From Trichinella spiralis (lineage: Eukaryota > Nematoda > Enoplea > Trichinellida > Trichinellidae), in NCBI GenBank assembly GCA_000181795.3, contig CM012954.1, positions 15,804,160 to 15,868,159 of the forward strand: a stretch of 64,000 nucleotides of DNA, written 5' to 3'. The notes under the pieces are model-generated. The model was not told the DNA's origin and did not search any database. It saw nothing but the letters and a program-made list of their open reading frames with translations. This document shows, piece by piece, positions 44,381-57,540 of the stretch; the first letter of the stretch is position 1, and each line of letters begins with the position of its first letter. The position numbers and the translations under genes were made by a program.

Positions 44381-45571
44381 ATGAACGAAACAATGACCGA
44401 AGCCTGCAAAGCGAGTGAAATGAACGTCACATCCTGCCACTTGGGCACGGTGGAACATTGGTCGGATTTAAGTATGCCGTGGCTGTGCTTGAAAATGTTG
44501 TCGGCAATTATTTCCATGCCATTCGAGCTGTTGCTGTTGGTGCTCGTCGGCCGGTCGGCAGTTAGCAGGGCCGATCTGATCCTAGTCGCCGGTCAGTAAA
44601 TTAAGCGTATAAAGTGAACGATGCCATGCATGCCGAATAAACGAACAAATAAATACACATTTTGAAATTTCAATTTTTGAAATTATTTCTCCTCTTCTTG
44701 TTCAGGCTTCACCGTTGGCAATTTCATCTGCTCGCTTGGCCGTTTCACGATGTCAATCACAGGTCTGGACCTGATGCTGCATCAAAGCCGACATGCGTTG
44801 TGGCTGACGCCGGCCCAGTGCGCCCAACGGATGCACGTGATGCTCAGTTGGGTCGGTTCGTCGATCATCACGTTGAACATAGTGGCGATCGCGTTGGAAC
44901 GTCTGGTGACGTTGGCTTCGCTCAGTCCGGCAATGGGCAGTGGTCAGTTGTTGTGCTTCCGTTTGCGCCGGGGGTTGTTCAGCGCCCGGCGGGCCCGACT
45001 ATTCTTGTACTTGTCCATCCTGTTGGCCGTGGTCAACGAAGTGGTCGCCTTGGTGCTCAGTCAGCGACTGCCCAACGTGCCGGTCTCGTCGCTCTGCGTC
45101 ATCAACGAGATCATGGACCCTGACCACTTCAATGTTATACGCAGGATCAACCTCGTCGCCGGTTTGTCTACCGTACTCTTCTACATGGTGACGTTCGCGC
45201 TCTGGCTGCTCGGTCGCCGTCAGACCCTCGGACACGGGAAAGTGACCAGCCTCTGCTCGCTGCGGCTCCGCCGCGAACTGACCATCATGAAGAGCTTGGT
45301 GGCCATGTTCCTGCTGACCCTGTTCTACCACGTGATACCGTGGACCGTGTTGCCACTGCTGAACGACGGAAGCGTGGCTAAAGTTGTCAGCCAAGTTGTG
45401 ATCGCTGTGCACCTGTTGAGCAAAACGTTCGCCTCGGTCGTCTACATCACCGTCCATCCGATCTTGAAAACGGAATTTCAAACCCAGATCAAACGTATGC
45501 CCATTTGCAGCAGAATTCCTTGGCGCGTTTTCCATCCCACACGCACCTCGTTGGTCTACATTGGAAAATAA
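44381..45571 (+). CDS. Orphan rhodopsin-like 7TM receptor (GPCR)
   Basis: Exons 44381-44591 and 44706-45571, giving 358 aa in exact frame. The N-terminus MNETMTEACKASEMNVTSC carries two N-glycosylation sites (NET, NVT). Seven hydrophobic segments follow: SAIISMPFELLLLVLVG (TM1), a region after FTVGNFICSLGRF (TM2), SSIITLNIVAIALERLV (TM3, with ERL in the DRY position), ARLFLYLSILLAVVNEVVAL (TM4), GLSTVLFYMVTFALWLLG (TM5), SLVAMFLLTLFYHVIPW (TM6) and HLLSKTFASVVYITVHPILK (TM7, with HPILK near the NPxxY position). No signal peptide is evident, as usual for GPCRs. It resembles nematode chemoreceptor-type families but I cannot assign a subfamily or ligand. The second exon is GC-rich. The gene converges on HIF-1. 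Confidence 0.85.
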
Positions 45572-45857
45572 ATGATCACAGAACCTTTTTCATTTGCAAC
45601 CACTCTGTTATTTATTATTATTCCAGTGTCATTCGTTAAATTCGTGTTCCTTTTATTATTTTATTGCTCATCGATTGTATCAACATTGAAAAACCACTAA
45701 CTCCATCCATCATTATCAATAAATAAATAACAAATACGATAAATCTCATAAATGAAGCGTTATATTACAAAATCATAACTTACACTAAAACAGCAAACAA
45801 AAATATTATTCAAGAAAAAAAATATATATGTATGAGCAAGTCTGTTAATTTGATAAA

Positions 45858-48800
45858 TCAAAAAAGCAACTGGCCACAATTCAACAATGCATTATTATTA
45901 TTGTTGTTGTTGTTGTTGCCAGTGATGGTGTTGTTATGAATATTAACACCATTAAGACAATTTTGTTGATGCTGCAATTGTAATTGTAATTGCTGCTGTT
46001 GTTGTTGCTGCTGGTGACAATGATCGTGATTATTATTATTATGATATCCATTGTGAACAGCATCACCTTGGAATAATGTAGTCATGGCTGATTCGAGCAA
46101 ATTGGCCGTCTCCAAACTGATCAAATCCGGTGGCGTATCTTGATCAAATTGTTCATTCCAGTCACCCATTTTACACGGATGCCATGGTGAAAATGGATCT
46201 CCAATGGCATTGCCCGCTTCAGGGGTAATTTCGAAAGCTGATTCATCCAATTTACAATTCGGATACGGACGCTTCATCGGCAATCTGCTGCTAGCAACCC
46301 GCTTCAGCTGGCTTGGCATGGTGATGTTCAACGGTGGTGATCCTTTCTCTTCAACCGAACTGGAATCAAATTAAAATAAAACAACAACCAACAACTACAC
46401 AAATTTAACAATTTTACCCGCTGTTGTTGGTGTTGAAGCTGAAATTAACTTGATAGCCTTCGTTTTGAAGCGTCAGCAAATCTTGAAAATTGACAAACGG
46501 TGTCAACGAGCTCAGCTCTGGTGCTTCATTTGCAAAAGAACCGGCGCATGAATTTGAACAAGATGAACCATTACCGCTGTCCATTTGAGATACTGAATTC
46601 TGAAAGCAAAACAAAAAGAAATTTTCTTTTGTGTGTATGTGTGTGCTTTTAATTTTTAATTTCAAAATCCTACATTTACAAAACCTCACAAATAAACTTA
46701 CTGAATTGTCATAATTTTGAAATTCAGGCATGCAGCCTTTTTGTACAGTTTGATCTTCTGAAATTGACTCGTAAAAGGTCGATGACCAATCATTTGGATA
46801 TGAAATTGAACTGCTGCTATTATCTGCTGTATGCTGAGCTGTGTCGTACATAGACGACTGACTGACTAATAACTTCTTCAATCCTTTCGCTAAAAAACAA
46901 TTAATTAACTCAATAATCTGTCAATAAAAATAAGCAAAACTCTGAATGAATAACATACGCAATGCAGAATCGTAAAATGTTACGACAGGACGAACAGGAA
47001 CCTCAGATGAAAGAGATCTACTTTTAAACACTGGTACAGATTGAGTAATATTTGCCATGGTATTTGGGTTCGCAGTTGCACTGGCAGTCGGTTTCACGTA
47101 TTGTTTTGCTGCAACGGTGCTGCTAAAATCAACTGACGAACAAGCTCTACTGAAATAAACAGATTCAAAATAAGGGAAAAAAAAGAGAAACATAATCATA
47201 CCCGACTGGTCGGTGAAAACAGAGGACACGTTGAGCACGTTGGCCACGACTGTTCTCAGAAACCACACTTCCTTCAGTGATCACCCAGAGCACATTTCCA
47301 TCCTGCGTCAACATCCGGTAATAGCCGGTTCGCATGTAGCCCTTCTCGTATAAAAGTTGCACGCACAAAGTAAATCGAATCACGTCATCCGGATGTACAA
47401 GCTTAAAAAACGACTGACCAGTGATGAATTTTGCATCATAGCCAAGCAATTCTGCTAAACTGAAATAAAACACTACATTTATAATAACAATAATCAATTG
47501 AAAATAATAAATAAATAAATAATGATACCCATTTCCGACGTAACGAATTTGCATATTCATCGAATGACGTGTGACAATAGTCTCTGTAGGAAAGCTGGCT
47601 CCTTGACAATTCTGCATGACAACACTGCCAAACATGAAAAAATATTTCCCGTAAAAATTTTCATTTCCAGTGATTCTTTTTCTCCGTTGATTTAAACTTT
47701 TCAAAGCAACGTCGACATTTACTATGTCGACTAAATTCTGCTGCTGCTTGGATTGTGCATATTTCAACGTAAATGAAAATGCCTGACAAAAATATAATAT
47801 AATTTAAATAAATAATATCTATGTAATATGAAGATAACAATCATTCAGACCTTGTAAACGCATGACTTTAAACTCAAACTTCTGCCACGAGCACTGAGGG
47901 CACTTTTCACCCGCAAGATTAAACTTCTCTCTTCAGCATTCTCGTCGCACGTTTGGAATGCTTGATTCAAATCCACAGCATCGTCAGGATGCACATACTC
48001 AAACAATGACCGCCCAATGAGGTCTGTCTGAAAAAGTTTGTGTTCAATAATAAACATTAAAAAATACTTTTAAAGTGAAATTTTTTACAAAAAAACAACA
48101 AGAAATGAAACACAATTTGTAATTCAGATATGACATATTTCAACACTTTTGAAATAAATTCAACTAATTTTCATTCTTCAAACTTGATCATCTACAGTAG
48201 GATAAAGTATCATTGAACTTTGAATTTGTTGAGTGATAATTTTTGTTCAAATATTTATTTTCCACATTCACATCACCAAAACTACAAAAAGCAAATGACA
48301 CACTGTGCGGATGGCATTTCTGCAAGCCGACGTTGAACTTGAACAAAAAAATGACATAAGCTTTCAATTCCACTGTTAGCATTGCGTGTGCAACGTCATC
48401 TGTCTGTCAGTTGAGACACACCTTCACGGTTGAAAATTAAAAGAGAAAATGTTGTTGAACAAATTGTTAATTTTCATTTATCAAAATTCAAACTATTCAC
48501 TGTTTTTATATTTACCTCTAGAAAACAAATAAATATGAACACAAACAGTCAAAAAAAGAAGAAAAATATGCATGCAAAAGCTGCAATATCAAGCGTAAGA
48601 GGGAAAACATCTCATCAATCCTTCCTTCCTCGTCCAAGTACTTTTCCCATACAATTTTGTGCATTTAGGTTAATATGAGATGAAAAGTACTGAATGTACA
48701 CAGAAATCTGTTGAAATGGATTTTATTAATATAATTCTTTTTCTCATCAAACAGAGGGAAATTCCTCTTCTGCTACGTAAAAACAGAAACAGCTGAACAA

Positions 48801-51137
48801 ATAAATAAATAAATCGACTTCTTTAATGCATTGAAATTTTATAGTATATTTTTAAAAAATATAAAATTAAAAAAGATACGTTGGCTAATTTTCCAAGAGG
48901 AAGAAGATGATTTGAAATGAAAGAAATGAAATGTTACAAAATTTCAATCAAAAAAATGATAATCATCAAACGGAAAAGAAAAAAATAATAAAGTTCACTT
49001 TCGAAATTAAAGTTCATTTTATTAATATTTGTTTTTTTCTAGTTTAAATGATTAAAAATCGATTGTTAAATATGAGTTCAGCGTTGGAAAAAGTTGCGCA
49101 AAATGGAAATTAATTCATTCACAAATAGATCAAGCGAAATGGAAATAATTACAATGTCACAAAAGTTCCAATCTCACGATTTCAATTAAAAAACTGCAAC
49201 TTACAAACGTCTATTTTTGAAATAATTTCAACTGAATTGAATTGAATTTAAGCGAACATAATTTTGAGATTCCAATTTCTTCTTACAACATTGAATGAGA
49301 AGAATGCAGAGGCAAAAAAACAATCATCGACAATTTTAATTCAAATTTCCTGCACAGAGAGAAAGAGAGAGAAAGGCAACATTATGGAGAATCTTTCCCA
49401 CTTTTTCCATTACGTTAAAATGTCCCAACTGCTAGTGTTTTACCTGGGATATTATTTTTACTTTATTACTTGTAAGCATGTTGTTACTTTTTGAAATTTA
49501 CATCTCCGGCAACATACGCGATATGTATATATATGCCATATAAAGTACGGCATATAAAAAAAATTAATCAACGTTCGGATGGATTTAATTGTTCAATAAA
49601 AATAATGCCACACTAAAAATGCATTAAATCAACTCGTTGCAACATTTCAAATTAATGCATTCTTCTATAATCACCACAAATGTGATGAATGAATGAATGA
49701 ATGAATGAATGAGTAAATGAACCATCGATGTACGGCTCTATTATGTATATTTACATTTTTTAGAACAAAAATGTGAAATCCATTCAAACTTCATCGCTGA
49801 TTGAAAGATGAAGAAGAAATAGAAGAAGAGAAAAAAGAAACAAATTCAAACACTTGAATTAAAGTAACCAATTGTCGAGTGGAATAAAAATGAGATTGAG
49901 CTTTCCCAAAATTAACATTATTAATAAAAAACAAAAAAAAGAATCCAATGCATTTTCGATTAACCAGCAGAACATATGCATAAAAAATTACTCTGATGAA
50001 TAATAACATGAAAGTATAAAACTGATAGCTGTAATTAATTTTTCATTCTTGCCGTCCAAATTATAAACTTCACCACTACATCATCAAAGTTGGTCGATTG
50101 TTTGTTAATACTGTCTGTCAAACGAAATGGCAAAACCTGCATTTCATGGTGATCAAAAAAACAACAACAAATTTTACATTATTCAAAATAAAGAAGCAAA
50201 AATAGCAGTTGTTAGCTTCCATGAGAACAACAACAACAACAACAACTTGGGTGTGATTGACGGCAAATTTTTCAAATAATTTTCCAATGATTATACAGCA
50301 AGTAGGTTTTTTGAAAAGAAACAAACCGACCGAGACTGATCCAGACAAACAATAAATATAAAACACGAGCCCTGTCATGGGAAATGATTATTGCAAAAGT
50401 GCAGTAGTTGGTTTTTTGCCCATTTTTTTGTATATAACATACTTCCGCGATTGATCGATGATAATATATTTTGCAAAATAGCACACTTGTGACAGTTGAA
50501 TTATTATTTCAAGTGTTATTATAATTATTATTTTGTTGCACAACTTTGAACGGAAGAGGAAAGGAAGAGGAAAGAGAAAATCTGCTCACCTGCGTAATGC
50601 CAATACAAAATGATATTGACAAGGAAACGTAGATGATGATACCGGTTGAATCGACGATCAAAATGGCACTGTTGTCGAAACAGTCGTACAAGCTTTGCTC
50701 AACGTGGCACCCATCTTTCAGAGCAGGCAACTGGTTCGGCGAATCGAGAACTGAATAATTTGAATATTAGTAATAATAATAATTTACGATCATAATATTC
50801 GAAAAATGAAAATACAACTCCCATACTGGCCGGTGTGACCGCACGCAGGCGGCAAAGTGCAGCGGCGACTCTTAGCACGGCTATTCGATCGAGGTGGTAG
50901 AAAGTCGGTTCGCTGGTCAGGGGTAAAATTTCATACAAATCGGTGAACAAGTGAGCTTCGCTCTGACGACGGTAACGGGCCGCGTGACGGGACTTTTCGC
51001 GGCGCTTTTCGACATTTCTGAAATTGTTTGAAAAGAAAAATATTAAAAAAAAAACTACATATTAATTGACAAAATTATTACAGTCTTTTCGAAATAATCT
51101 GATTGTAAATTATTGACCGTTTTTTCACCGGGAGCAT
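45858..51137 (-). CDS. hif-1: Hypoxia-inducible factor 1 (HIF-1), bHLH-PAS transcription factor
   Basis: Ten minus-strand exons: 51082-51137, 50827-51017, 50590-50750, 47851-48027, 47529-47782, 47202-47459, 46959-47149, 46702-46889, 46418-46599 and 45858-46359, giving 719 aa in exact frame. The basic helix-loop-helix (EKRREKSRHAARYRRQSE, then LDRIAVLRVAAALCRLR) matches nematode HIF-1. PAS-A includes GITQTDLIGRSLFEYVHPDD; PAS-B includes LAELLGYDAKFITGQSFFKL and GYYRMLTQDGNVLWV. The likely oxygen-dependent degradation motif is LSSLTPFVNFQDL, with the candidate hydroxylated proline at residue 526 (codon 46498-46500). A PMKRP stretch and long Gln, Asn and His tracts fill the C-terminus. Regulation by EGL-9/VHL is expected from the family, not shown by the sequence. 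The third intron is 2.56 kb. Confidence 0.95.
48028..50589 (-). other. Long third intron of HIF-1
   Basis: 2.56 kb inside the PAS-A coding region. AT-rich, with a (TGAA)n microsatellite at about 49683-49712 and CAA repeats near 50230-50245. Short open frames on both strands show no domain. No nested gene was found. Confidence 0.6.
49683..49712. repeat. (TGAA)n microsatellite
   Basis: About seven tandem copies of a 4-base unit inside the long HIF-1 intron. Confidence 0.93.
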
Positions 51138-53285
51138 TGCGCTTTGAACTAAACTTCTACCAGTTCACAGTCAGGGCACTGACATCAATCGGCGGGTTCT
51201 GAATACAGTACATTTCATACTGATGATCAAGTAGTTTATATTTGTATTTCAAAACAAAAAACGGCAAATGATGAGACAGTCTTCAGAAGAGAAATACGCC
51301 AATAATTTGGTGCACAATAATGGAAACGACCATTCCTGAAATCGACCTCTCGATCAATGAGTGTAAAAATTACACGCTCGACGAAGCGTATAAACGATGC
51401 ACTACTGGCAAACAAACGAACGAACGAAACAGTAAAATAAACTATATATCATCATCATCATAGCAAATTTTATAAATTTGTTGCACCAGGAAAAAATATT
51501 CTACAAACAAAAAAAATTTTTTTTCCCAACATTCAAACCATGTTTACCTAGACATAAATTGTTGCAAAATTTACGATAAAGTGTATTTCAAAATACCACG
51601 ATCGTTCAATTGAATGACTACATTGAATAGACAGACTGATGCAAGCGGCAACTACTAGCAACAGTTTTTGAAAATAACAATCTTATAACCTGTTACAATT
51701 TGTGAAATATGTCACCACCAGACGAGAGCAAGTAGTATAACCAAAATACAGTGCGCAAAGGTCATTCGCGATTCATGAATACAAGTCCAGTTATTGTCGC
51801 ATATATTGTAGAAAGTACATAATTAATAAAATACCGTTGGAACAGATAAAAGCAACATGTTGCAATATGCATTATTTGATCAGTTCAAACTTATTATTTG
51901 CGAAAAAAACTGTTTCAAACGAGAAACAATTAACAGACATTCTCTTTTCCCTATTTTTTCCTCTGGGAAATTTCAATTTTCATCTAAAAAAGAAATTCAA
52001 AAATCATTACATACCTCGATCAGTTTAGCCTGTGAAACGATGAAAAATCAAATTAATGCAACAGCAGAACACAGGGAGAATGTAGTTCCAACTCGCTTGC
52101 GTTACCCCATTTAGAAACAAAATATTATAATTATCTATCAATTGAAAAAGAAAAGCAAATAAAGCAAAATAGAAAATTATTAGAAAACAATTTGTCAATC
52201 AAGAAAAAAAAAGAAAGTAGTTAATTAAAATGAAGATTGATTTGAAAAGAACGAAATAAAGCATTTATTTCCGTGTTCAATGAAAAAGCTAAAAAATCTA
52301 ATTTACAAATATTGCAATATTTATGCTATTTTTTGTTATCACTGAAGTGAAAAGAGAGAGAAAGATGAAAGAAAAATATAAGCAAACTAAAAATTAGTAA
52401 CATGCAGCAGACAGACTTCCTCGTAGTAATCTGAAATAATAATAATAATAATGATGTTCACAAAGTTTAAAGTTGCTTGACCTTGGAAAACTTTTAAACA
52501 CTGACAATTGAAAAGATCCAACTAATAGAATTTCTTACTATTTGATTATTAAACATGGTATACTGTTTTATTTTTACAAATAATTAATAAAAAACAAGAA
52601 AATATGTAAAAAAAATTTCCTAACATTGACATAACTTGCATACTTCAATAATAATAATAATAAAATAATATAACGAGAAGTAAGTGATGAACTTCAAATG
52701 AAATGGAATTTGCAAAAAAATAATTGCTAATGTTCCATGTTCCATGCGCAAAGAGTTAATATTGATTTTGATTTCAAGCGCAGCTGGTGATAATAAACAA
52801 ATAAAAAAAAACATACAGTTGACGTTGAAACTGCTGTCACAACAGATAGCACAGTCGATCGATCAATAAAAACGTAAAATTCTCATGCTCTGCTGGCCAA
52901 TTTGAGGAAGTTGCGCTATTTAAATATTAAAACAAACGAACAAACACAGCCAAAACACATGAAATTAATTGATCACTTAACACACATCTATTCAAGTTTA
53001 TTGATGATTAAAATATGAAAAGCAGAACAAACAAATCAAAATTGGACACTCATTGTCCTACCGCTACTGTATCGCTGCTTAAACAACATGTGTAAAATAT
53101 TCTAAAGTAAACCCCTTAGGAAGAACAATCACAGCTGCTGCTGATTGGATGAATATTTCAACCAAAAAGAATCACAATTCCCGATTGACAAAAAGCAAAC
53201 CTATTCTACGTGTATAATTAAGTTAAAGTACAATTTTTAACTAATGCCTCAATCACATCAACGAATCAAGCCGACTGAAATCAAA
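51138..53285. other. Intergenic between malate dehydrogenase and HIF-1
   Basis: 2.1 kb, AT-rich. Its left end is upstream of HIF-1 and its right end is the 3' flank of MDH. AAT repeats lie at about 52437-52452 and 52650-52664. Short overlapping plus-strand frames at 51837-52114 look random. No gene seen. Confidence 0.6.
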
Positions 53286-55111
53286 TCAAGCTTCACAGCA
53301 TTTCAGCGCTTCCACACGCTCTTCAGTCAATTCATCTTGTGTAATTTTCATTTTTGACAGTGCAAAACTGTCCATTGTTAAATTCTTCACAATGTTCCAC
53401 TCCTTGGTAGCCGGATCTACAGTAACCGGAAATGAGAAGACAAAACCTTCAGGAACACCGTAAGATCCATCCGAAGGTACTGACATTGACACCCACTCAC
53501 CCTGCAGAATAAATATACACAATTCATTTCATCAATTCATTACAATTCAACAAATACAATTCAATTCAACAAACGAAATTAAATACACAAATTTCAACTG
53601 AACACTTGATAAAAATTTACCATAGCATTAAAAAAAAGTGTATTAACGCTATTTATTTGTTCTTCGCATGTAAAGGAAAAGAAACTATGCAAATAAATGG
53701 ATTTCAATTTTTTTATCCTAAATATAAACTGAATAAGAAAAAAAAATATTCACTTACCGGCTTAGTTCCGTGCAACCAAGTGTACATGTGATCACAGGCT
53801 CCTTTCGCAGCCGACATTGCAGAGCTAAGTTTGCGCTTTTTGATCACCTCTGCTCCTCGTTTTTGAATAAGCTAATAATCAATCGATTAATAACAACACA
53901 ATAATGATGAATTTTTAATTACACTCAAAAATTCCCCTTGCAACCATGCGTTGTCGTTAACTGCAGCGTATACGTCCGACTCTTTGCCGCCAATTTGAAC
54001 TTTAGCATGCGCGACGTCCGGAAATTGTGTAGCCGAATGATTGCCCCAAATGATGACATTTTTCACGCAACAAATGGGTACTTTGCAACGTTTTGCAATC
54101 TTGAAAAATTTAAATTTTTGAACAATTTTTGTTTTGCACATCAATCTCCTCAACACAGCACGTACCATTGACAATGCACGGTTGTGATCCAGTCGAGTCA
54201 TGGCGGTAATATTACGAGCTGGAATCTTCGGCGCCGCATATTTGGCGCAAATCAACGCATTTGTATTGGCCGGATTTCCAACCACCAGAACCTTGAAAAC
54301 TCCAGTTTACAGAATCGGAAAATTAAACTTTAAAATTACAAAAAAATAAGTATAATTACAACAGCTGGACCAAAATTAAAAAAAAATTTTTTAAGCATTT
54401 GAATTGTAATCAATCACCAGTTTTGAGAACTAGCTCAAACCAGCATAGCAAACTTTGCATAGTGTAATTTGGACATTCTGTTTACAACACATTGAGAAAA
54501 GCACGAAAAGAATTTAAGCAGGTAGAGAGAGAACATTTGCACTGAACAATCAAACAAATTTCAAATGAACTCACTTTCACCGTCGGCTTGGCGTATTTCG
54601 CCAACGCCATGCCTTGACTTTTGAAAATTTGCACGTTCGCCTTCAGCAAATCCCTACGTTCCATTCCTTCTTTTCTAGGCATGGCGCCAATCAGAAACGC
54701 CACGTCAATATCTTTGAAAGCTTCAGCTTCATCTGTAGCAATAGTGACACCTACAATTGTGAATATTTGTCACTGACAAATTGCAATTTAATCAATTTTT
54801 GCACCAGTTGAATTTTAATATACTGCAAAACAATGCAAAAAAAACAAATAATAACAATACTTCGCAAAAGTGGCAATGCACAATCGTCCAATTCCATAGC
54901 CACTCCTTCCAGTGCATCTTTCATTGGAGGAATATCGAGCAGTACCAAATCTACTGGCTTAAATTAACAAATGTTTTCAAAAAATAAATTAAAACAAACA
55001 AATTCTTCATTTCACTTTATCTGCTCCGAGAACGTCGCCTTTCGCAATCTGCAAAACAATACAATATCCAATTTGACCAGCGGCTCCGGTCACCAAAATT
55101 CGACTTGCCAT
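53286..55111 (-). CDS. mdh-1: Cytosolic malate dehydrogenase
   Basis: Seven minus-strand exons: 55016-55111, 54861-54957, 54575-54750, 54166-54291, 53923-54099, 53758-53871 and 53286-53501, giving 333 aa in exact frame, the usual length of MDH1. It interconverts malate and oxaloacetate with NAD in the cytosol and takes part in the malate-aspartate shuttle. It starts [20 protein letters not shown] (NAD-binding glycine motif). Then come [35 protein letters not shown] (substrate arginines), [31 protein letters not shown] (catalytic histidine in GNHS), [18 protein letters not shown] and the C-terminal domain. There is no targeting sequence, which supports the cytosolic form. Confidence 0.98.
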
Positions 55112-56593
55112 TGTTAATCAGTGCTGCATTATTGAAATGATTAATGAACAACAACAACTCTATTGCAATGCAATTTCACCTACCTAAAATCAAACGATTC
55201 AATGTAACGATGAAAAATCACTATGTATAGCTATTCTACAGTATTCATAAATTTACCTTCAAGGACATACTTTCAATTGTGCATTTGCTATTAATAAACG
55301 TTAAATTCTATGGAACAAATAATCGCTAGATGTAAAATACATTTTAGTCTGTGTAAAATTTCGTCCTTTATTTGTAAGTAAAGAAAAAATATTTACATTT
55401 TTCAATGAACGATCAGTTTAGGTAAATGCATTCTTTTAATAGTTAAATAAGTAAAAAAAATCAAACAAATCGGAAAATGTTATAAAATTTAACACATTCG
55501 TAAATTTTAAATGTCAAACAACATTATCAAGCATGATCATCAAAAATTTGATCAAACTGTAAATGCACATTGTTTACAGCATTTTTTTGTTTACACATGA
55601 CGTGGCACTATGATTTACAGGTAATATTTTGTTGTCTAGCTTCTGATTGTAAGGAAATTTGATTTGGTAATGTTTATTTATTTTATTTATGTAATTTCAT
55701 AATTTCAACACTATGCAATGCATGAAAATGTAAATTCTGTTTTGCAAATTAAAAATACACAAAGAAATGCGAACATAATGAGAAATTTAATATTAACATT
55801 TTAAATAACAATAAATTTCAATTTCAACAGAAAAATCGATCTTCAAGTGGAAAATAAGTTTTATTCCATTCAAACAGGAAATTGATCACATTACTCATTT
55901 CAAATGTTGAATTGAATGATTTTTTTTCTTAACAATATTAAAAGTAATTGTTTGAAAATTTCAACAACCATCACGCAATCTTTTGTAAAACAACAACAAC
56001 AGCTCAAATGATTGGCTGGGTTTATATTTTATGCAAATTCAGGAACTGCTTTTATCAATTTCCTGTTCGAAAGAGTATTTGCGAAATGTGAACAAATAAA
56101 AAAGAAAGATGCATACATTCACGAATATTTGAAATGTCGTCATTGTTATTTTACAACCCTGTTGCTTACTTTGAAAAGTGAGCTTTTAAAATAAATAATA
56201 ACTAAATTTAAATCACCGTTGAATTCATAAATATAAGCAAGTGTTGAAAAAAAATTAAATAAAATGATAATAATAATGATGATGAGTCATGATATTTCAT
56301 AATATTTTGCTTATTGCTCGCTCTGATTAGAAATGTATTGTAATGCTGAGCAGTGTGAAAATTATCCGGAAATTATTGCCGACAATGATCCATCCACCTC
56401 TGTTCATCATTTCACAATTGCCATATTTGGAACAATTTGCCTCGGTTAGAGGTGGAAAAATTAGGTAGACAGGTTTATTTTGCATACAATGAAAAAGCTT
56501 AGCTAGTTAATAAAAGTATTATAAATAATATTTGTAATAAAGCGCAGAAAGTGTGGTGAAAATAACAAAGCAATTTTGGCAGAAATCATTGAA
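55112..56593. promoter_or_regulatory. Divergent intergenic region between MDH and the first TTL gene
   Basis: 1.5 kb, AT-rich, containing the upstream regions of both genes. Motifs are not recognisable by eye. A 60-codon frame at 56012-56194 has no features. Confidence 0.5.
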
Positions 56594-57131
56594 ATGCAGA
56601 CAAAATTCTATTTAGCCATTGTTGGATTTCTTGCGGTGATCTTCAATGTGATCAGTTCAGCAGAGGAGTATCAATTATTGGGCATAGAAGGTAAAATTCA
56701 ATGCGGCTCAACTAAACTTCCAAATTTGGACGTTGATTTGAAAGTTAATGGTATGTGGAATTTTTGAAAAATTATAATTTTTCTTTGCAATTTCATTTTC
56801 CAAGGTGTAACATTGAATCACTTTGAAACGGACAGAGATGGTGAATTTTCATTGGAAGTTGCCGTAAATGATAGTTCATTATTAATAAATCCATCAATCA
56901 GCATATGGCATACATGTGGAGAACCACTTGAACAAGTAACTGTTTCAACAGAAAATATTTTTTATTATTCAAATTTTTCTTGTTGTTTAGGGATGTCACT
57001 TTCAGGTGGATTTAGATTTTCCGGATAAGCCTGAAAGTGATGAATCTTATGAAGGAGAACGTTACGATTTTCATACAATCGACTTGAAAGAGCTTCCAAA
57101 TAGCAAGCTTGTTTGTGAATCCAGTTTGTAG
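56594..57131 (+). CDS. Transthyretin-like (TTL) family secreted protein 1
   Basis: Exons 56594-56750, 56805-56935 and 56991-57131, giving 142 aa in exact frame. TTL proteins are small secreted beta-sandwich proteins found almost only in nematodes; known members bridge apoptotic cells to phagocytes or act at the host interface. The signal peptide is MQTKFYLAIVGFLAVIFNVI. The family signature follows: GIEGKIQCG near the N-terminus, the D-x-DGEFSLEV strand, SIWHTCGEPLEQ and a C-terminal YDFHTIDLKELP. Four cysteines are in the expected places. An upstream in-frame ATG (56576) would spoil the signal peptide, so 56594 is preferred. A poly(A) signal candidate is at 57237-57242. Confidence 0.93.
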
Positions 57132-57540
57132 AAATGAATCATCGTTACAAAATTAAAAAATTGAATCTGTAGTTTTCAACTAAAAATAATTCAAAAATGT
57201 TCGCATTGCAATTGTTTGAAGTGATCTTATTTTGTAAATAAATTTCCATTAACCGTTGTCGGTTTTGTTTCATAACTCAACGAATGATTCTTTTCTTAAT
57301 TGTAATCATAATAATTTGTTTACAATTGTATTTAAATTATTTTTAAAATTTCAAAACAACTTCTATTGTTCAAGCAATTTGATTAACCGGATTTTACGAC
57401 AAAAACTCCCACTCTTCATTCATTCATTCAGAGAATCAACCGTGTAGCGGAAATGGAACCGGTCCTTTGAACCTGAACCTGAACTTTGAAGCATATTAAT
57501 AAGCATTTTGTTAAAAATTTTGTTCAGTTGAATTTTGAAA
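57132..57540 (+). other. Spacer between the two TTL genes
   Basis: 409 bp between tandem paralogues, containing AATAAA at 57237-57242 for the first gene. The second gene's promoter or trans-splice site should lie in the right part. Nothing else seen. Confidence 0.6.
57237..57242 (+). terminator. Candidate poly(A) signal of TTL gene 1
   Basis: AATAAA 106 bp after the stop codon. Confidence 0.6.
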
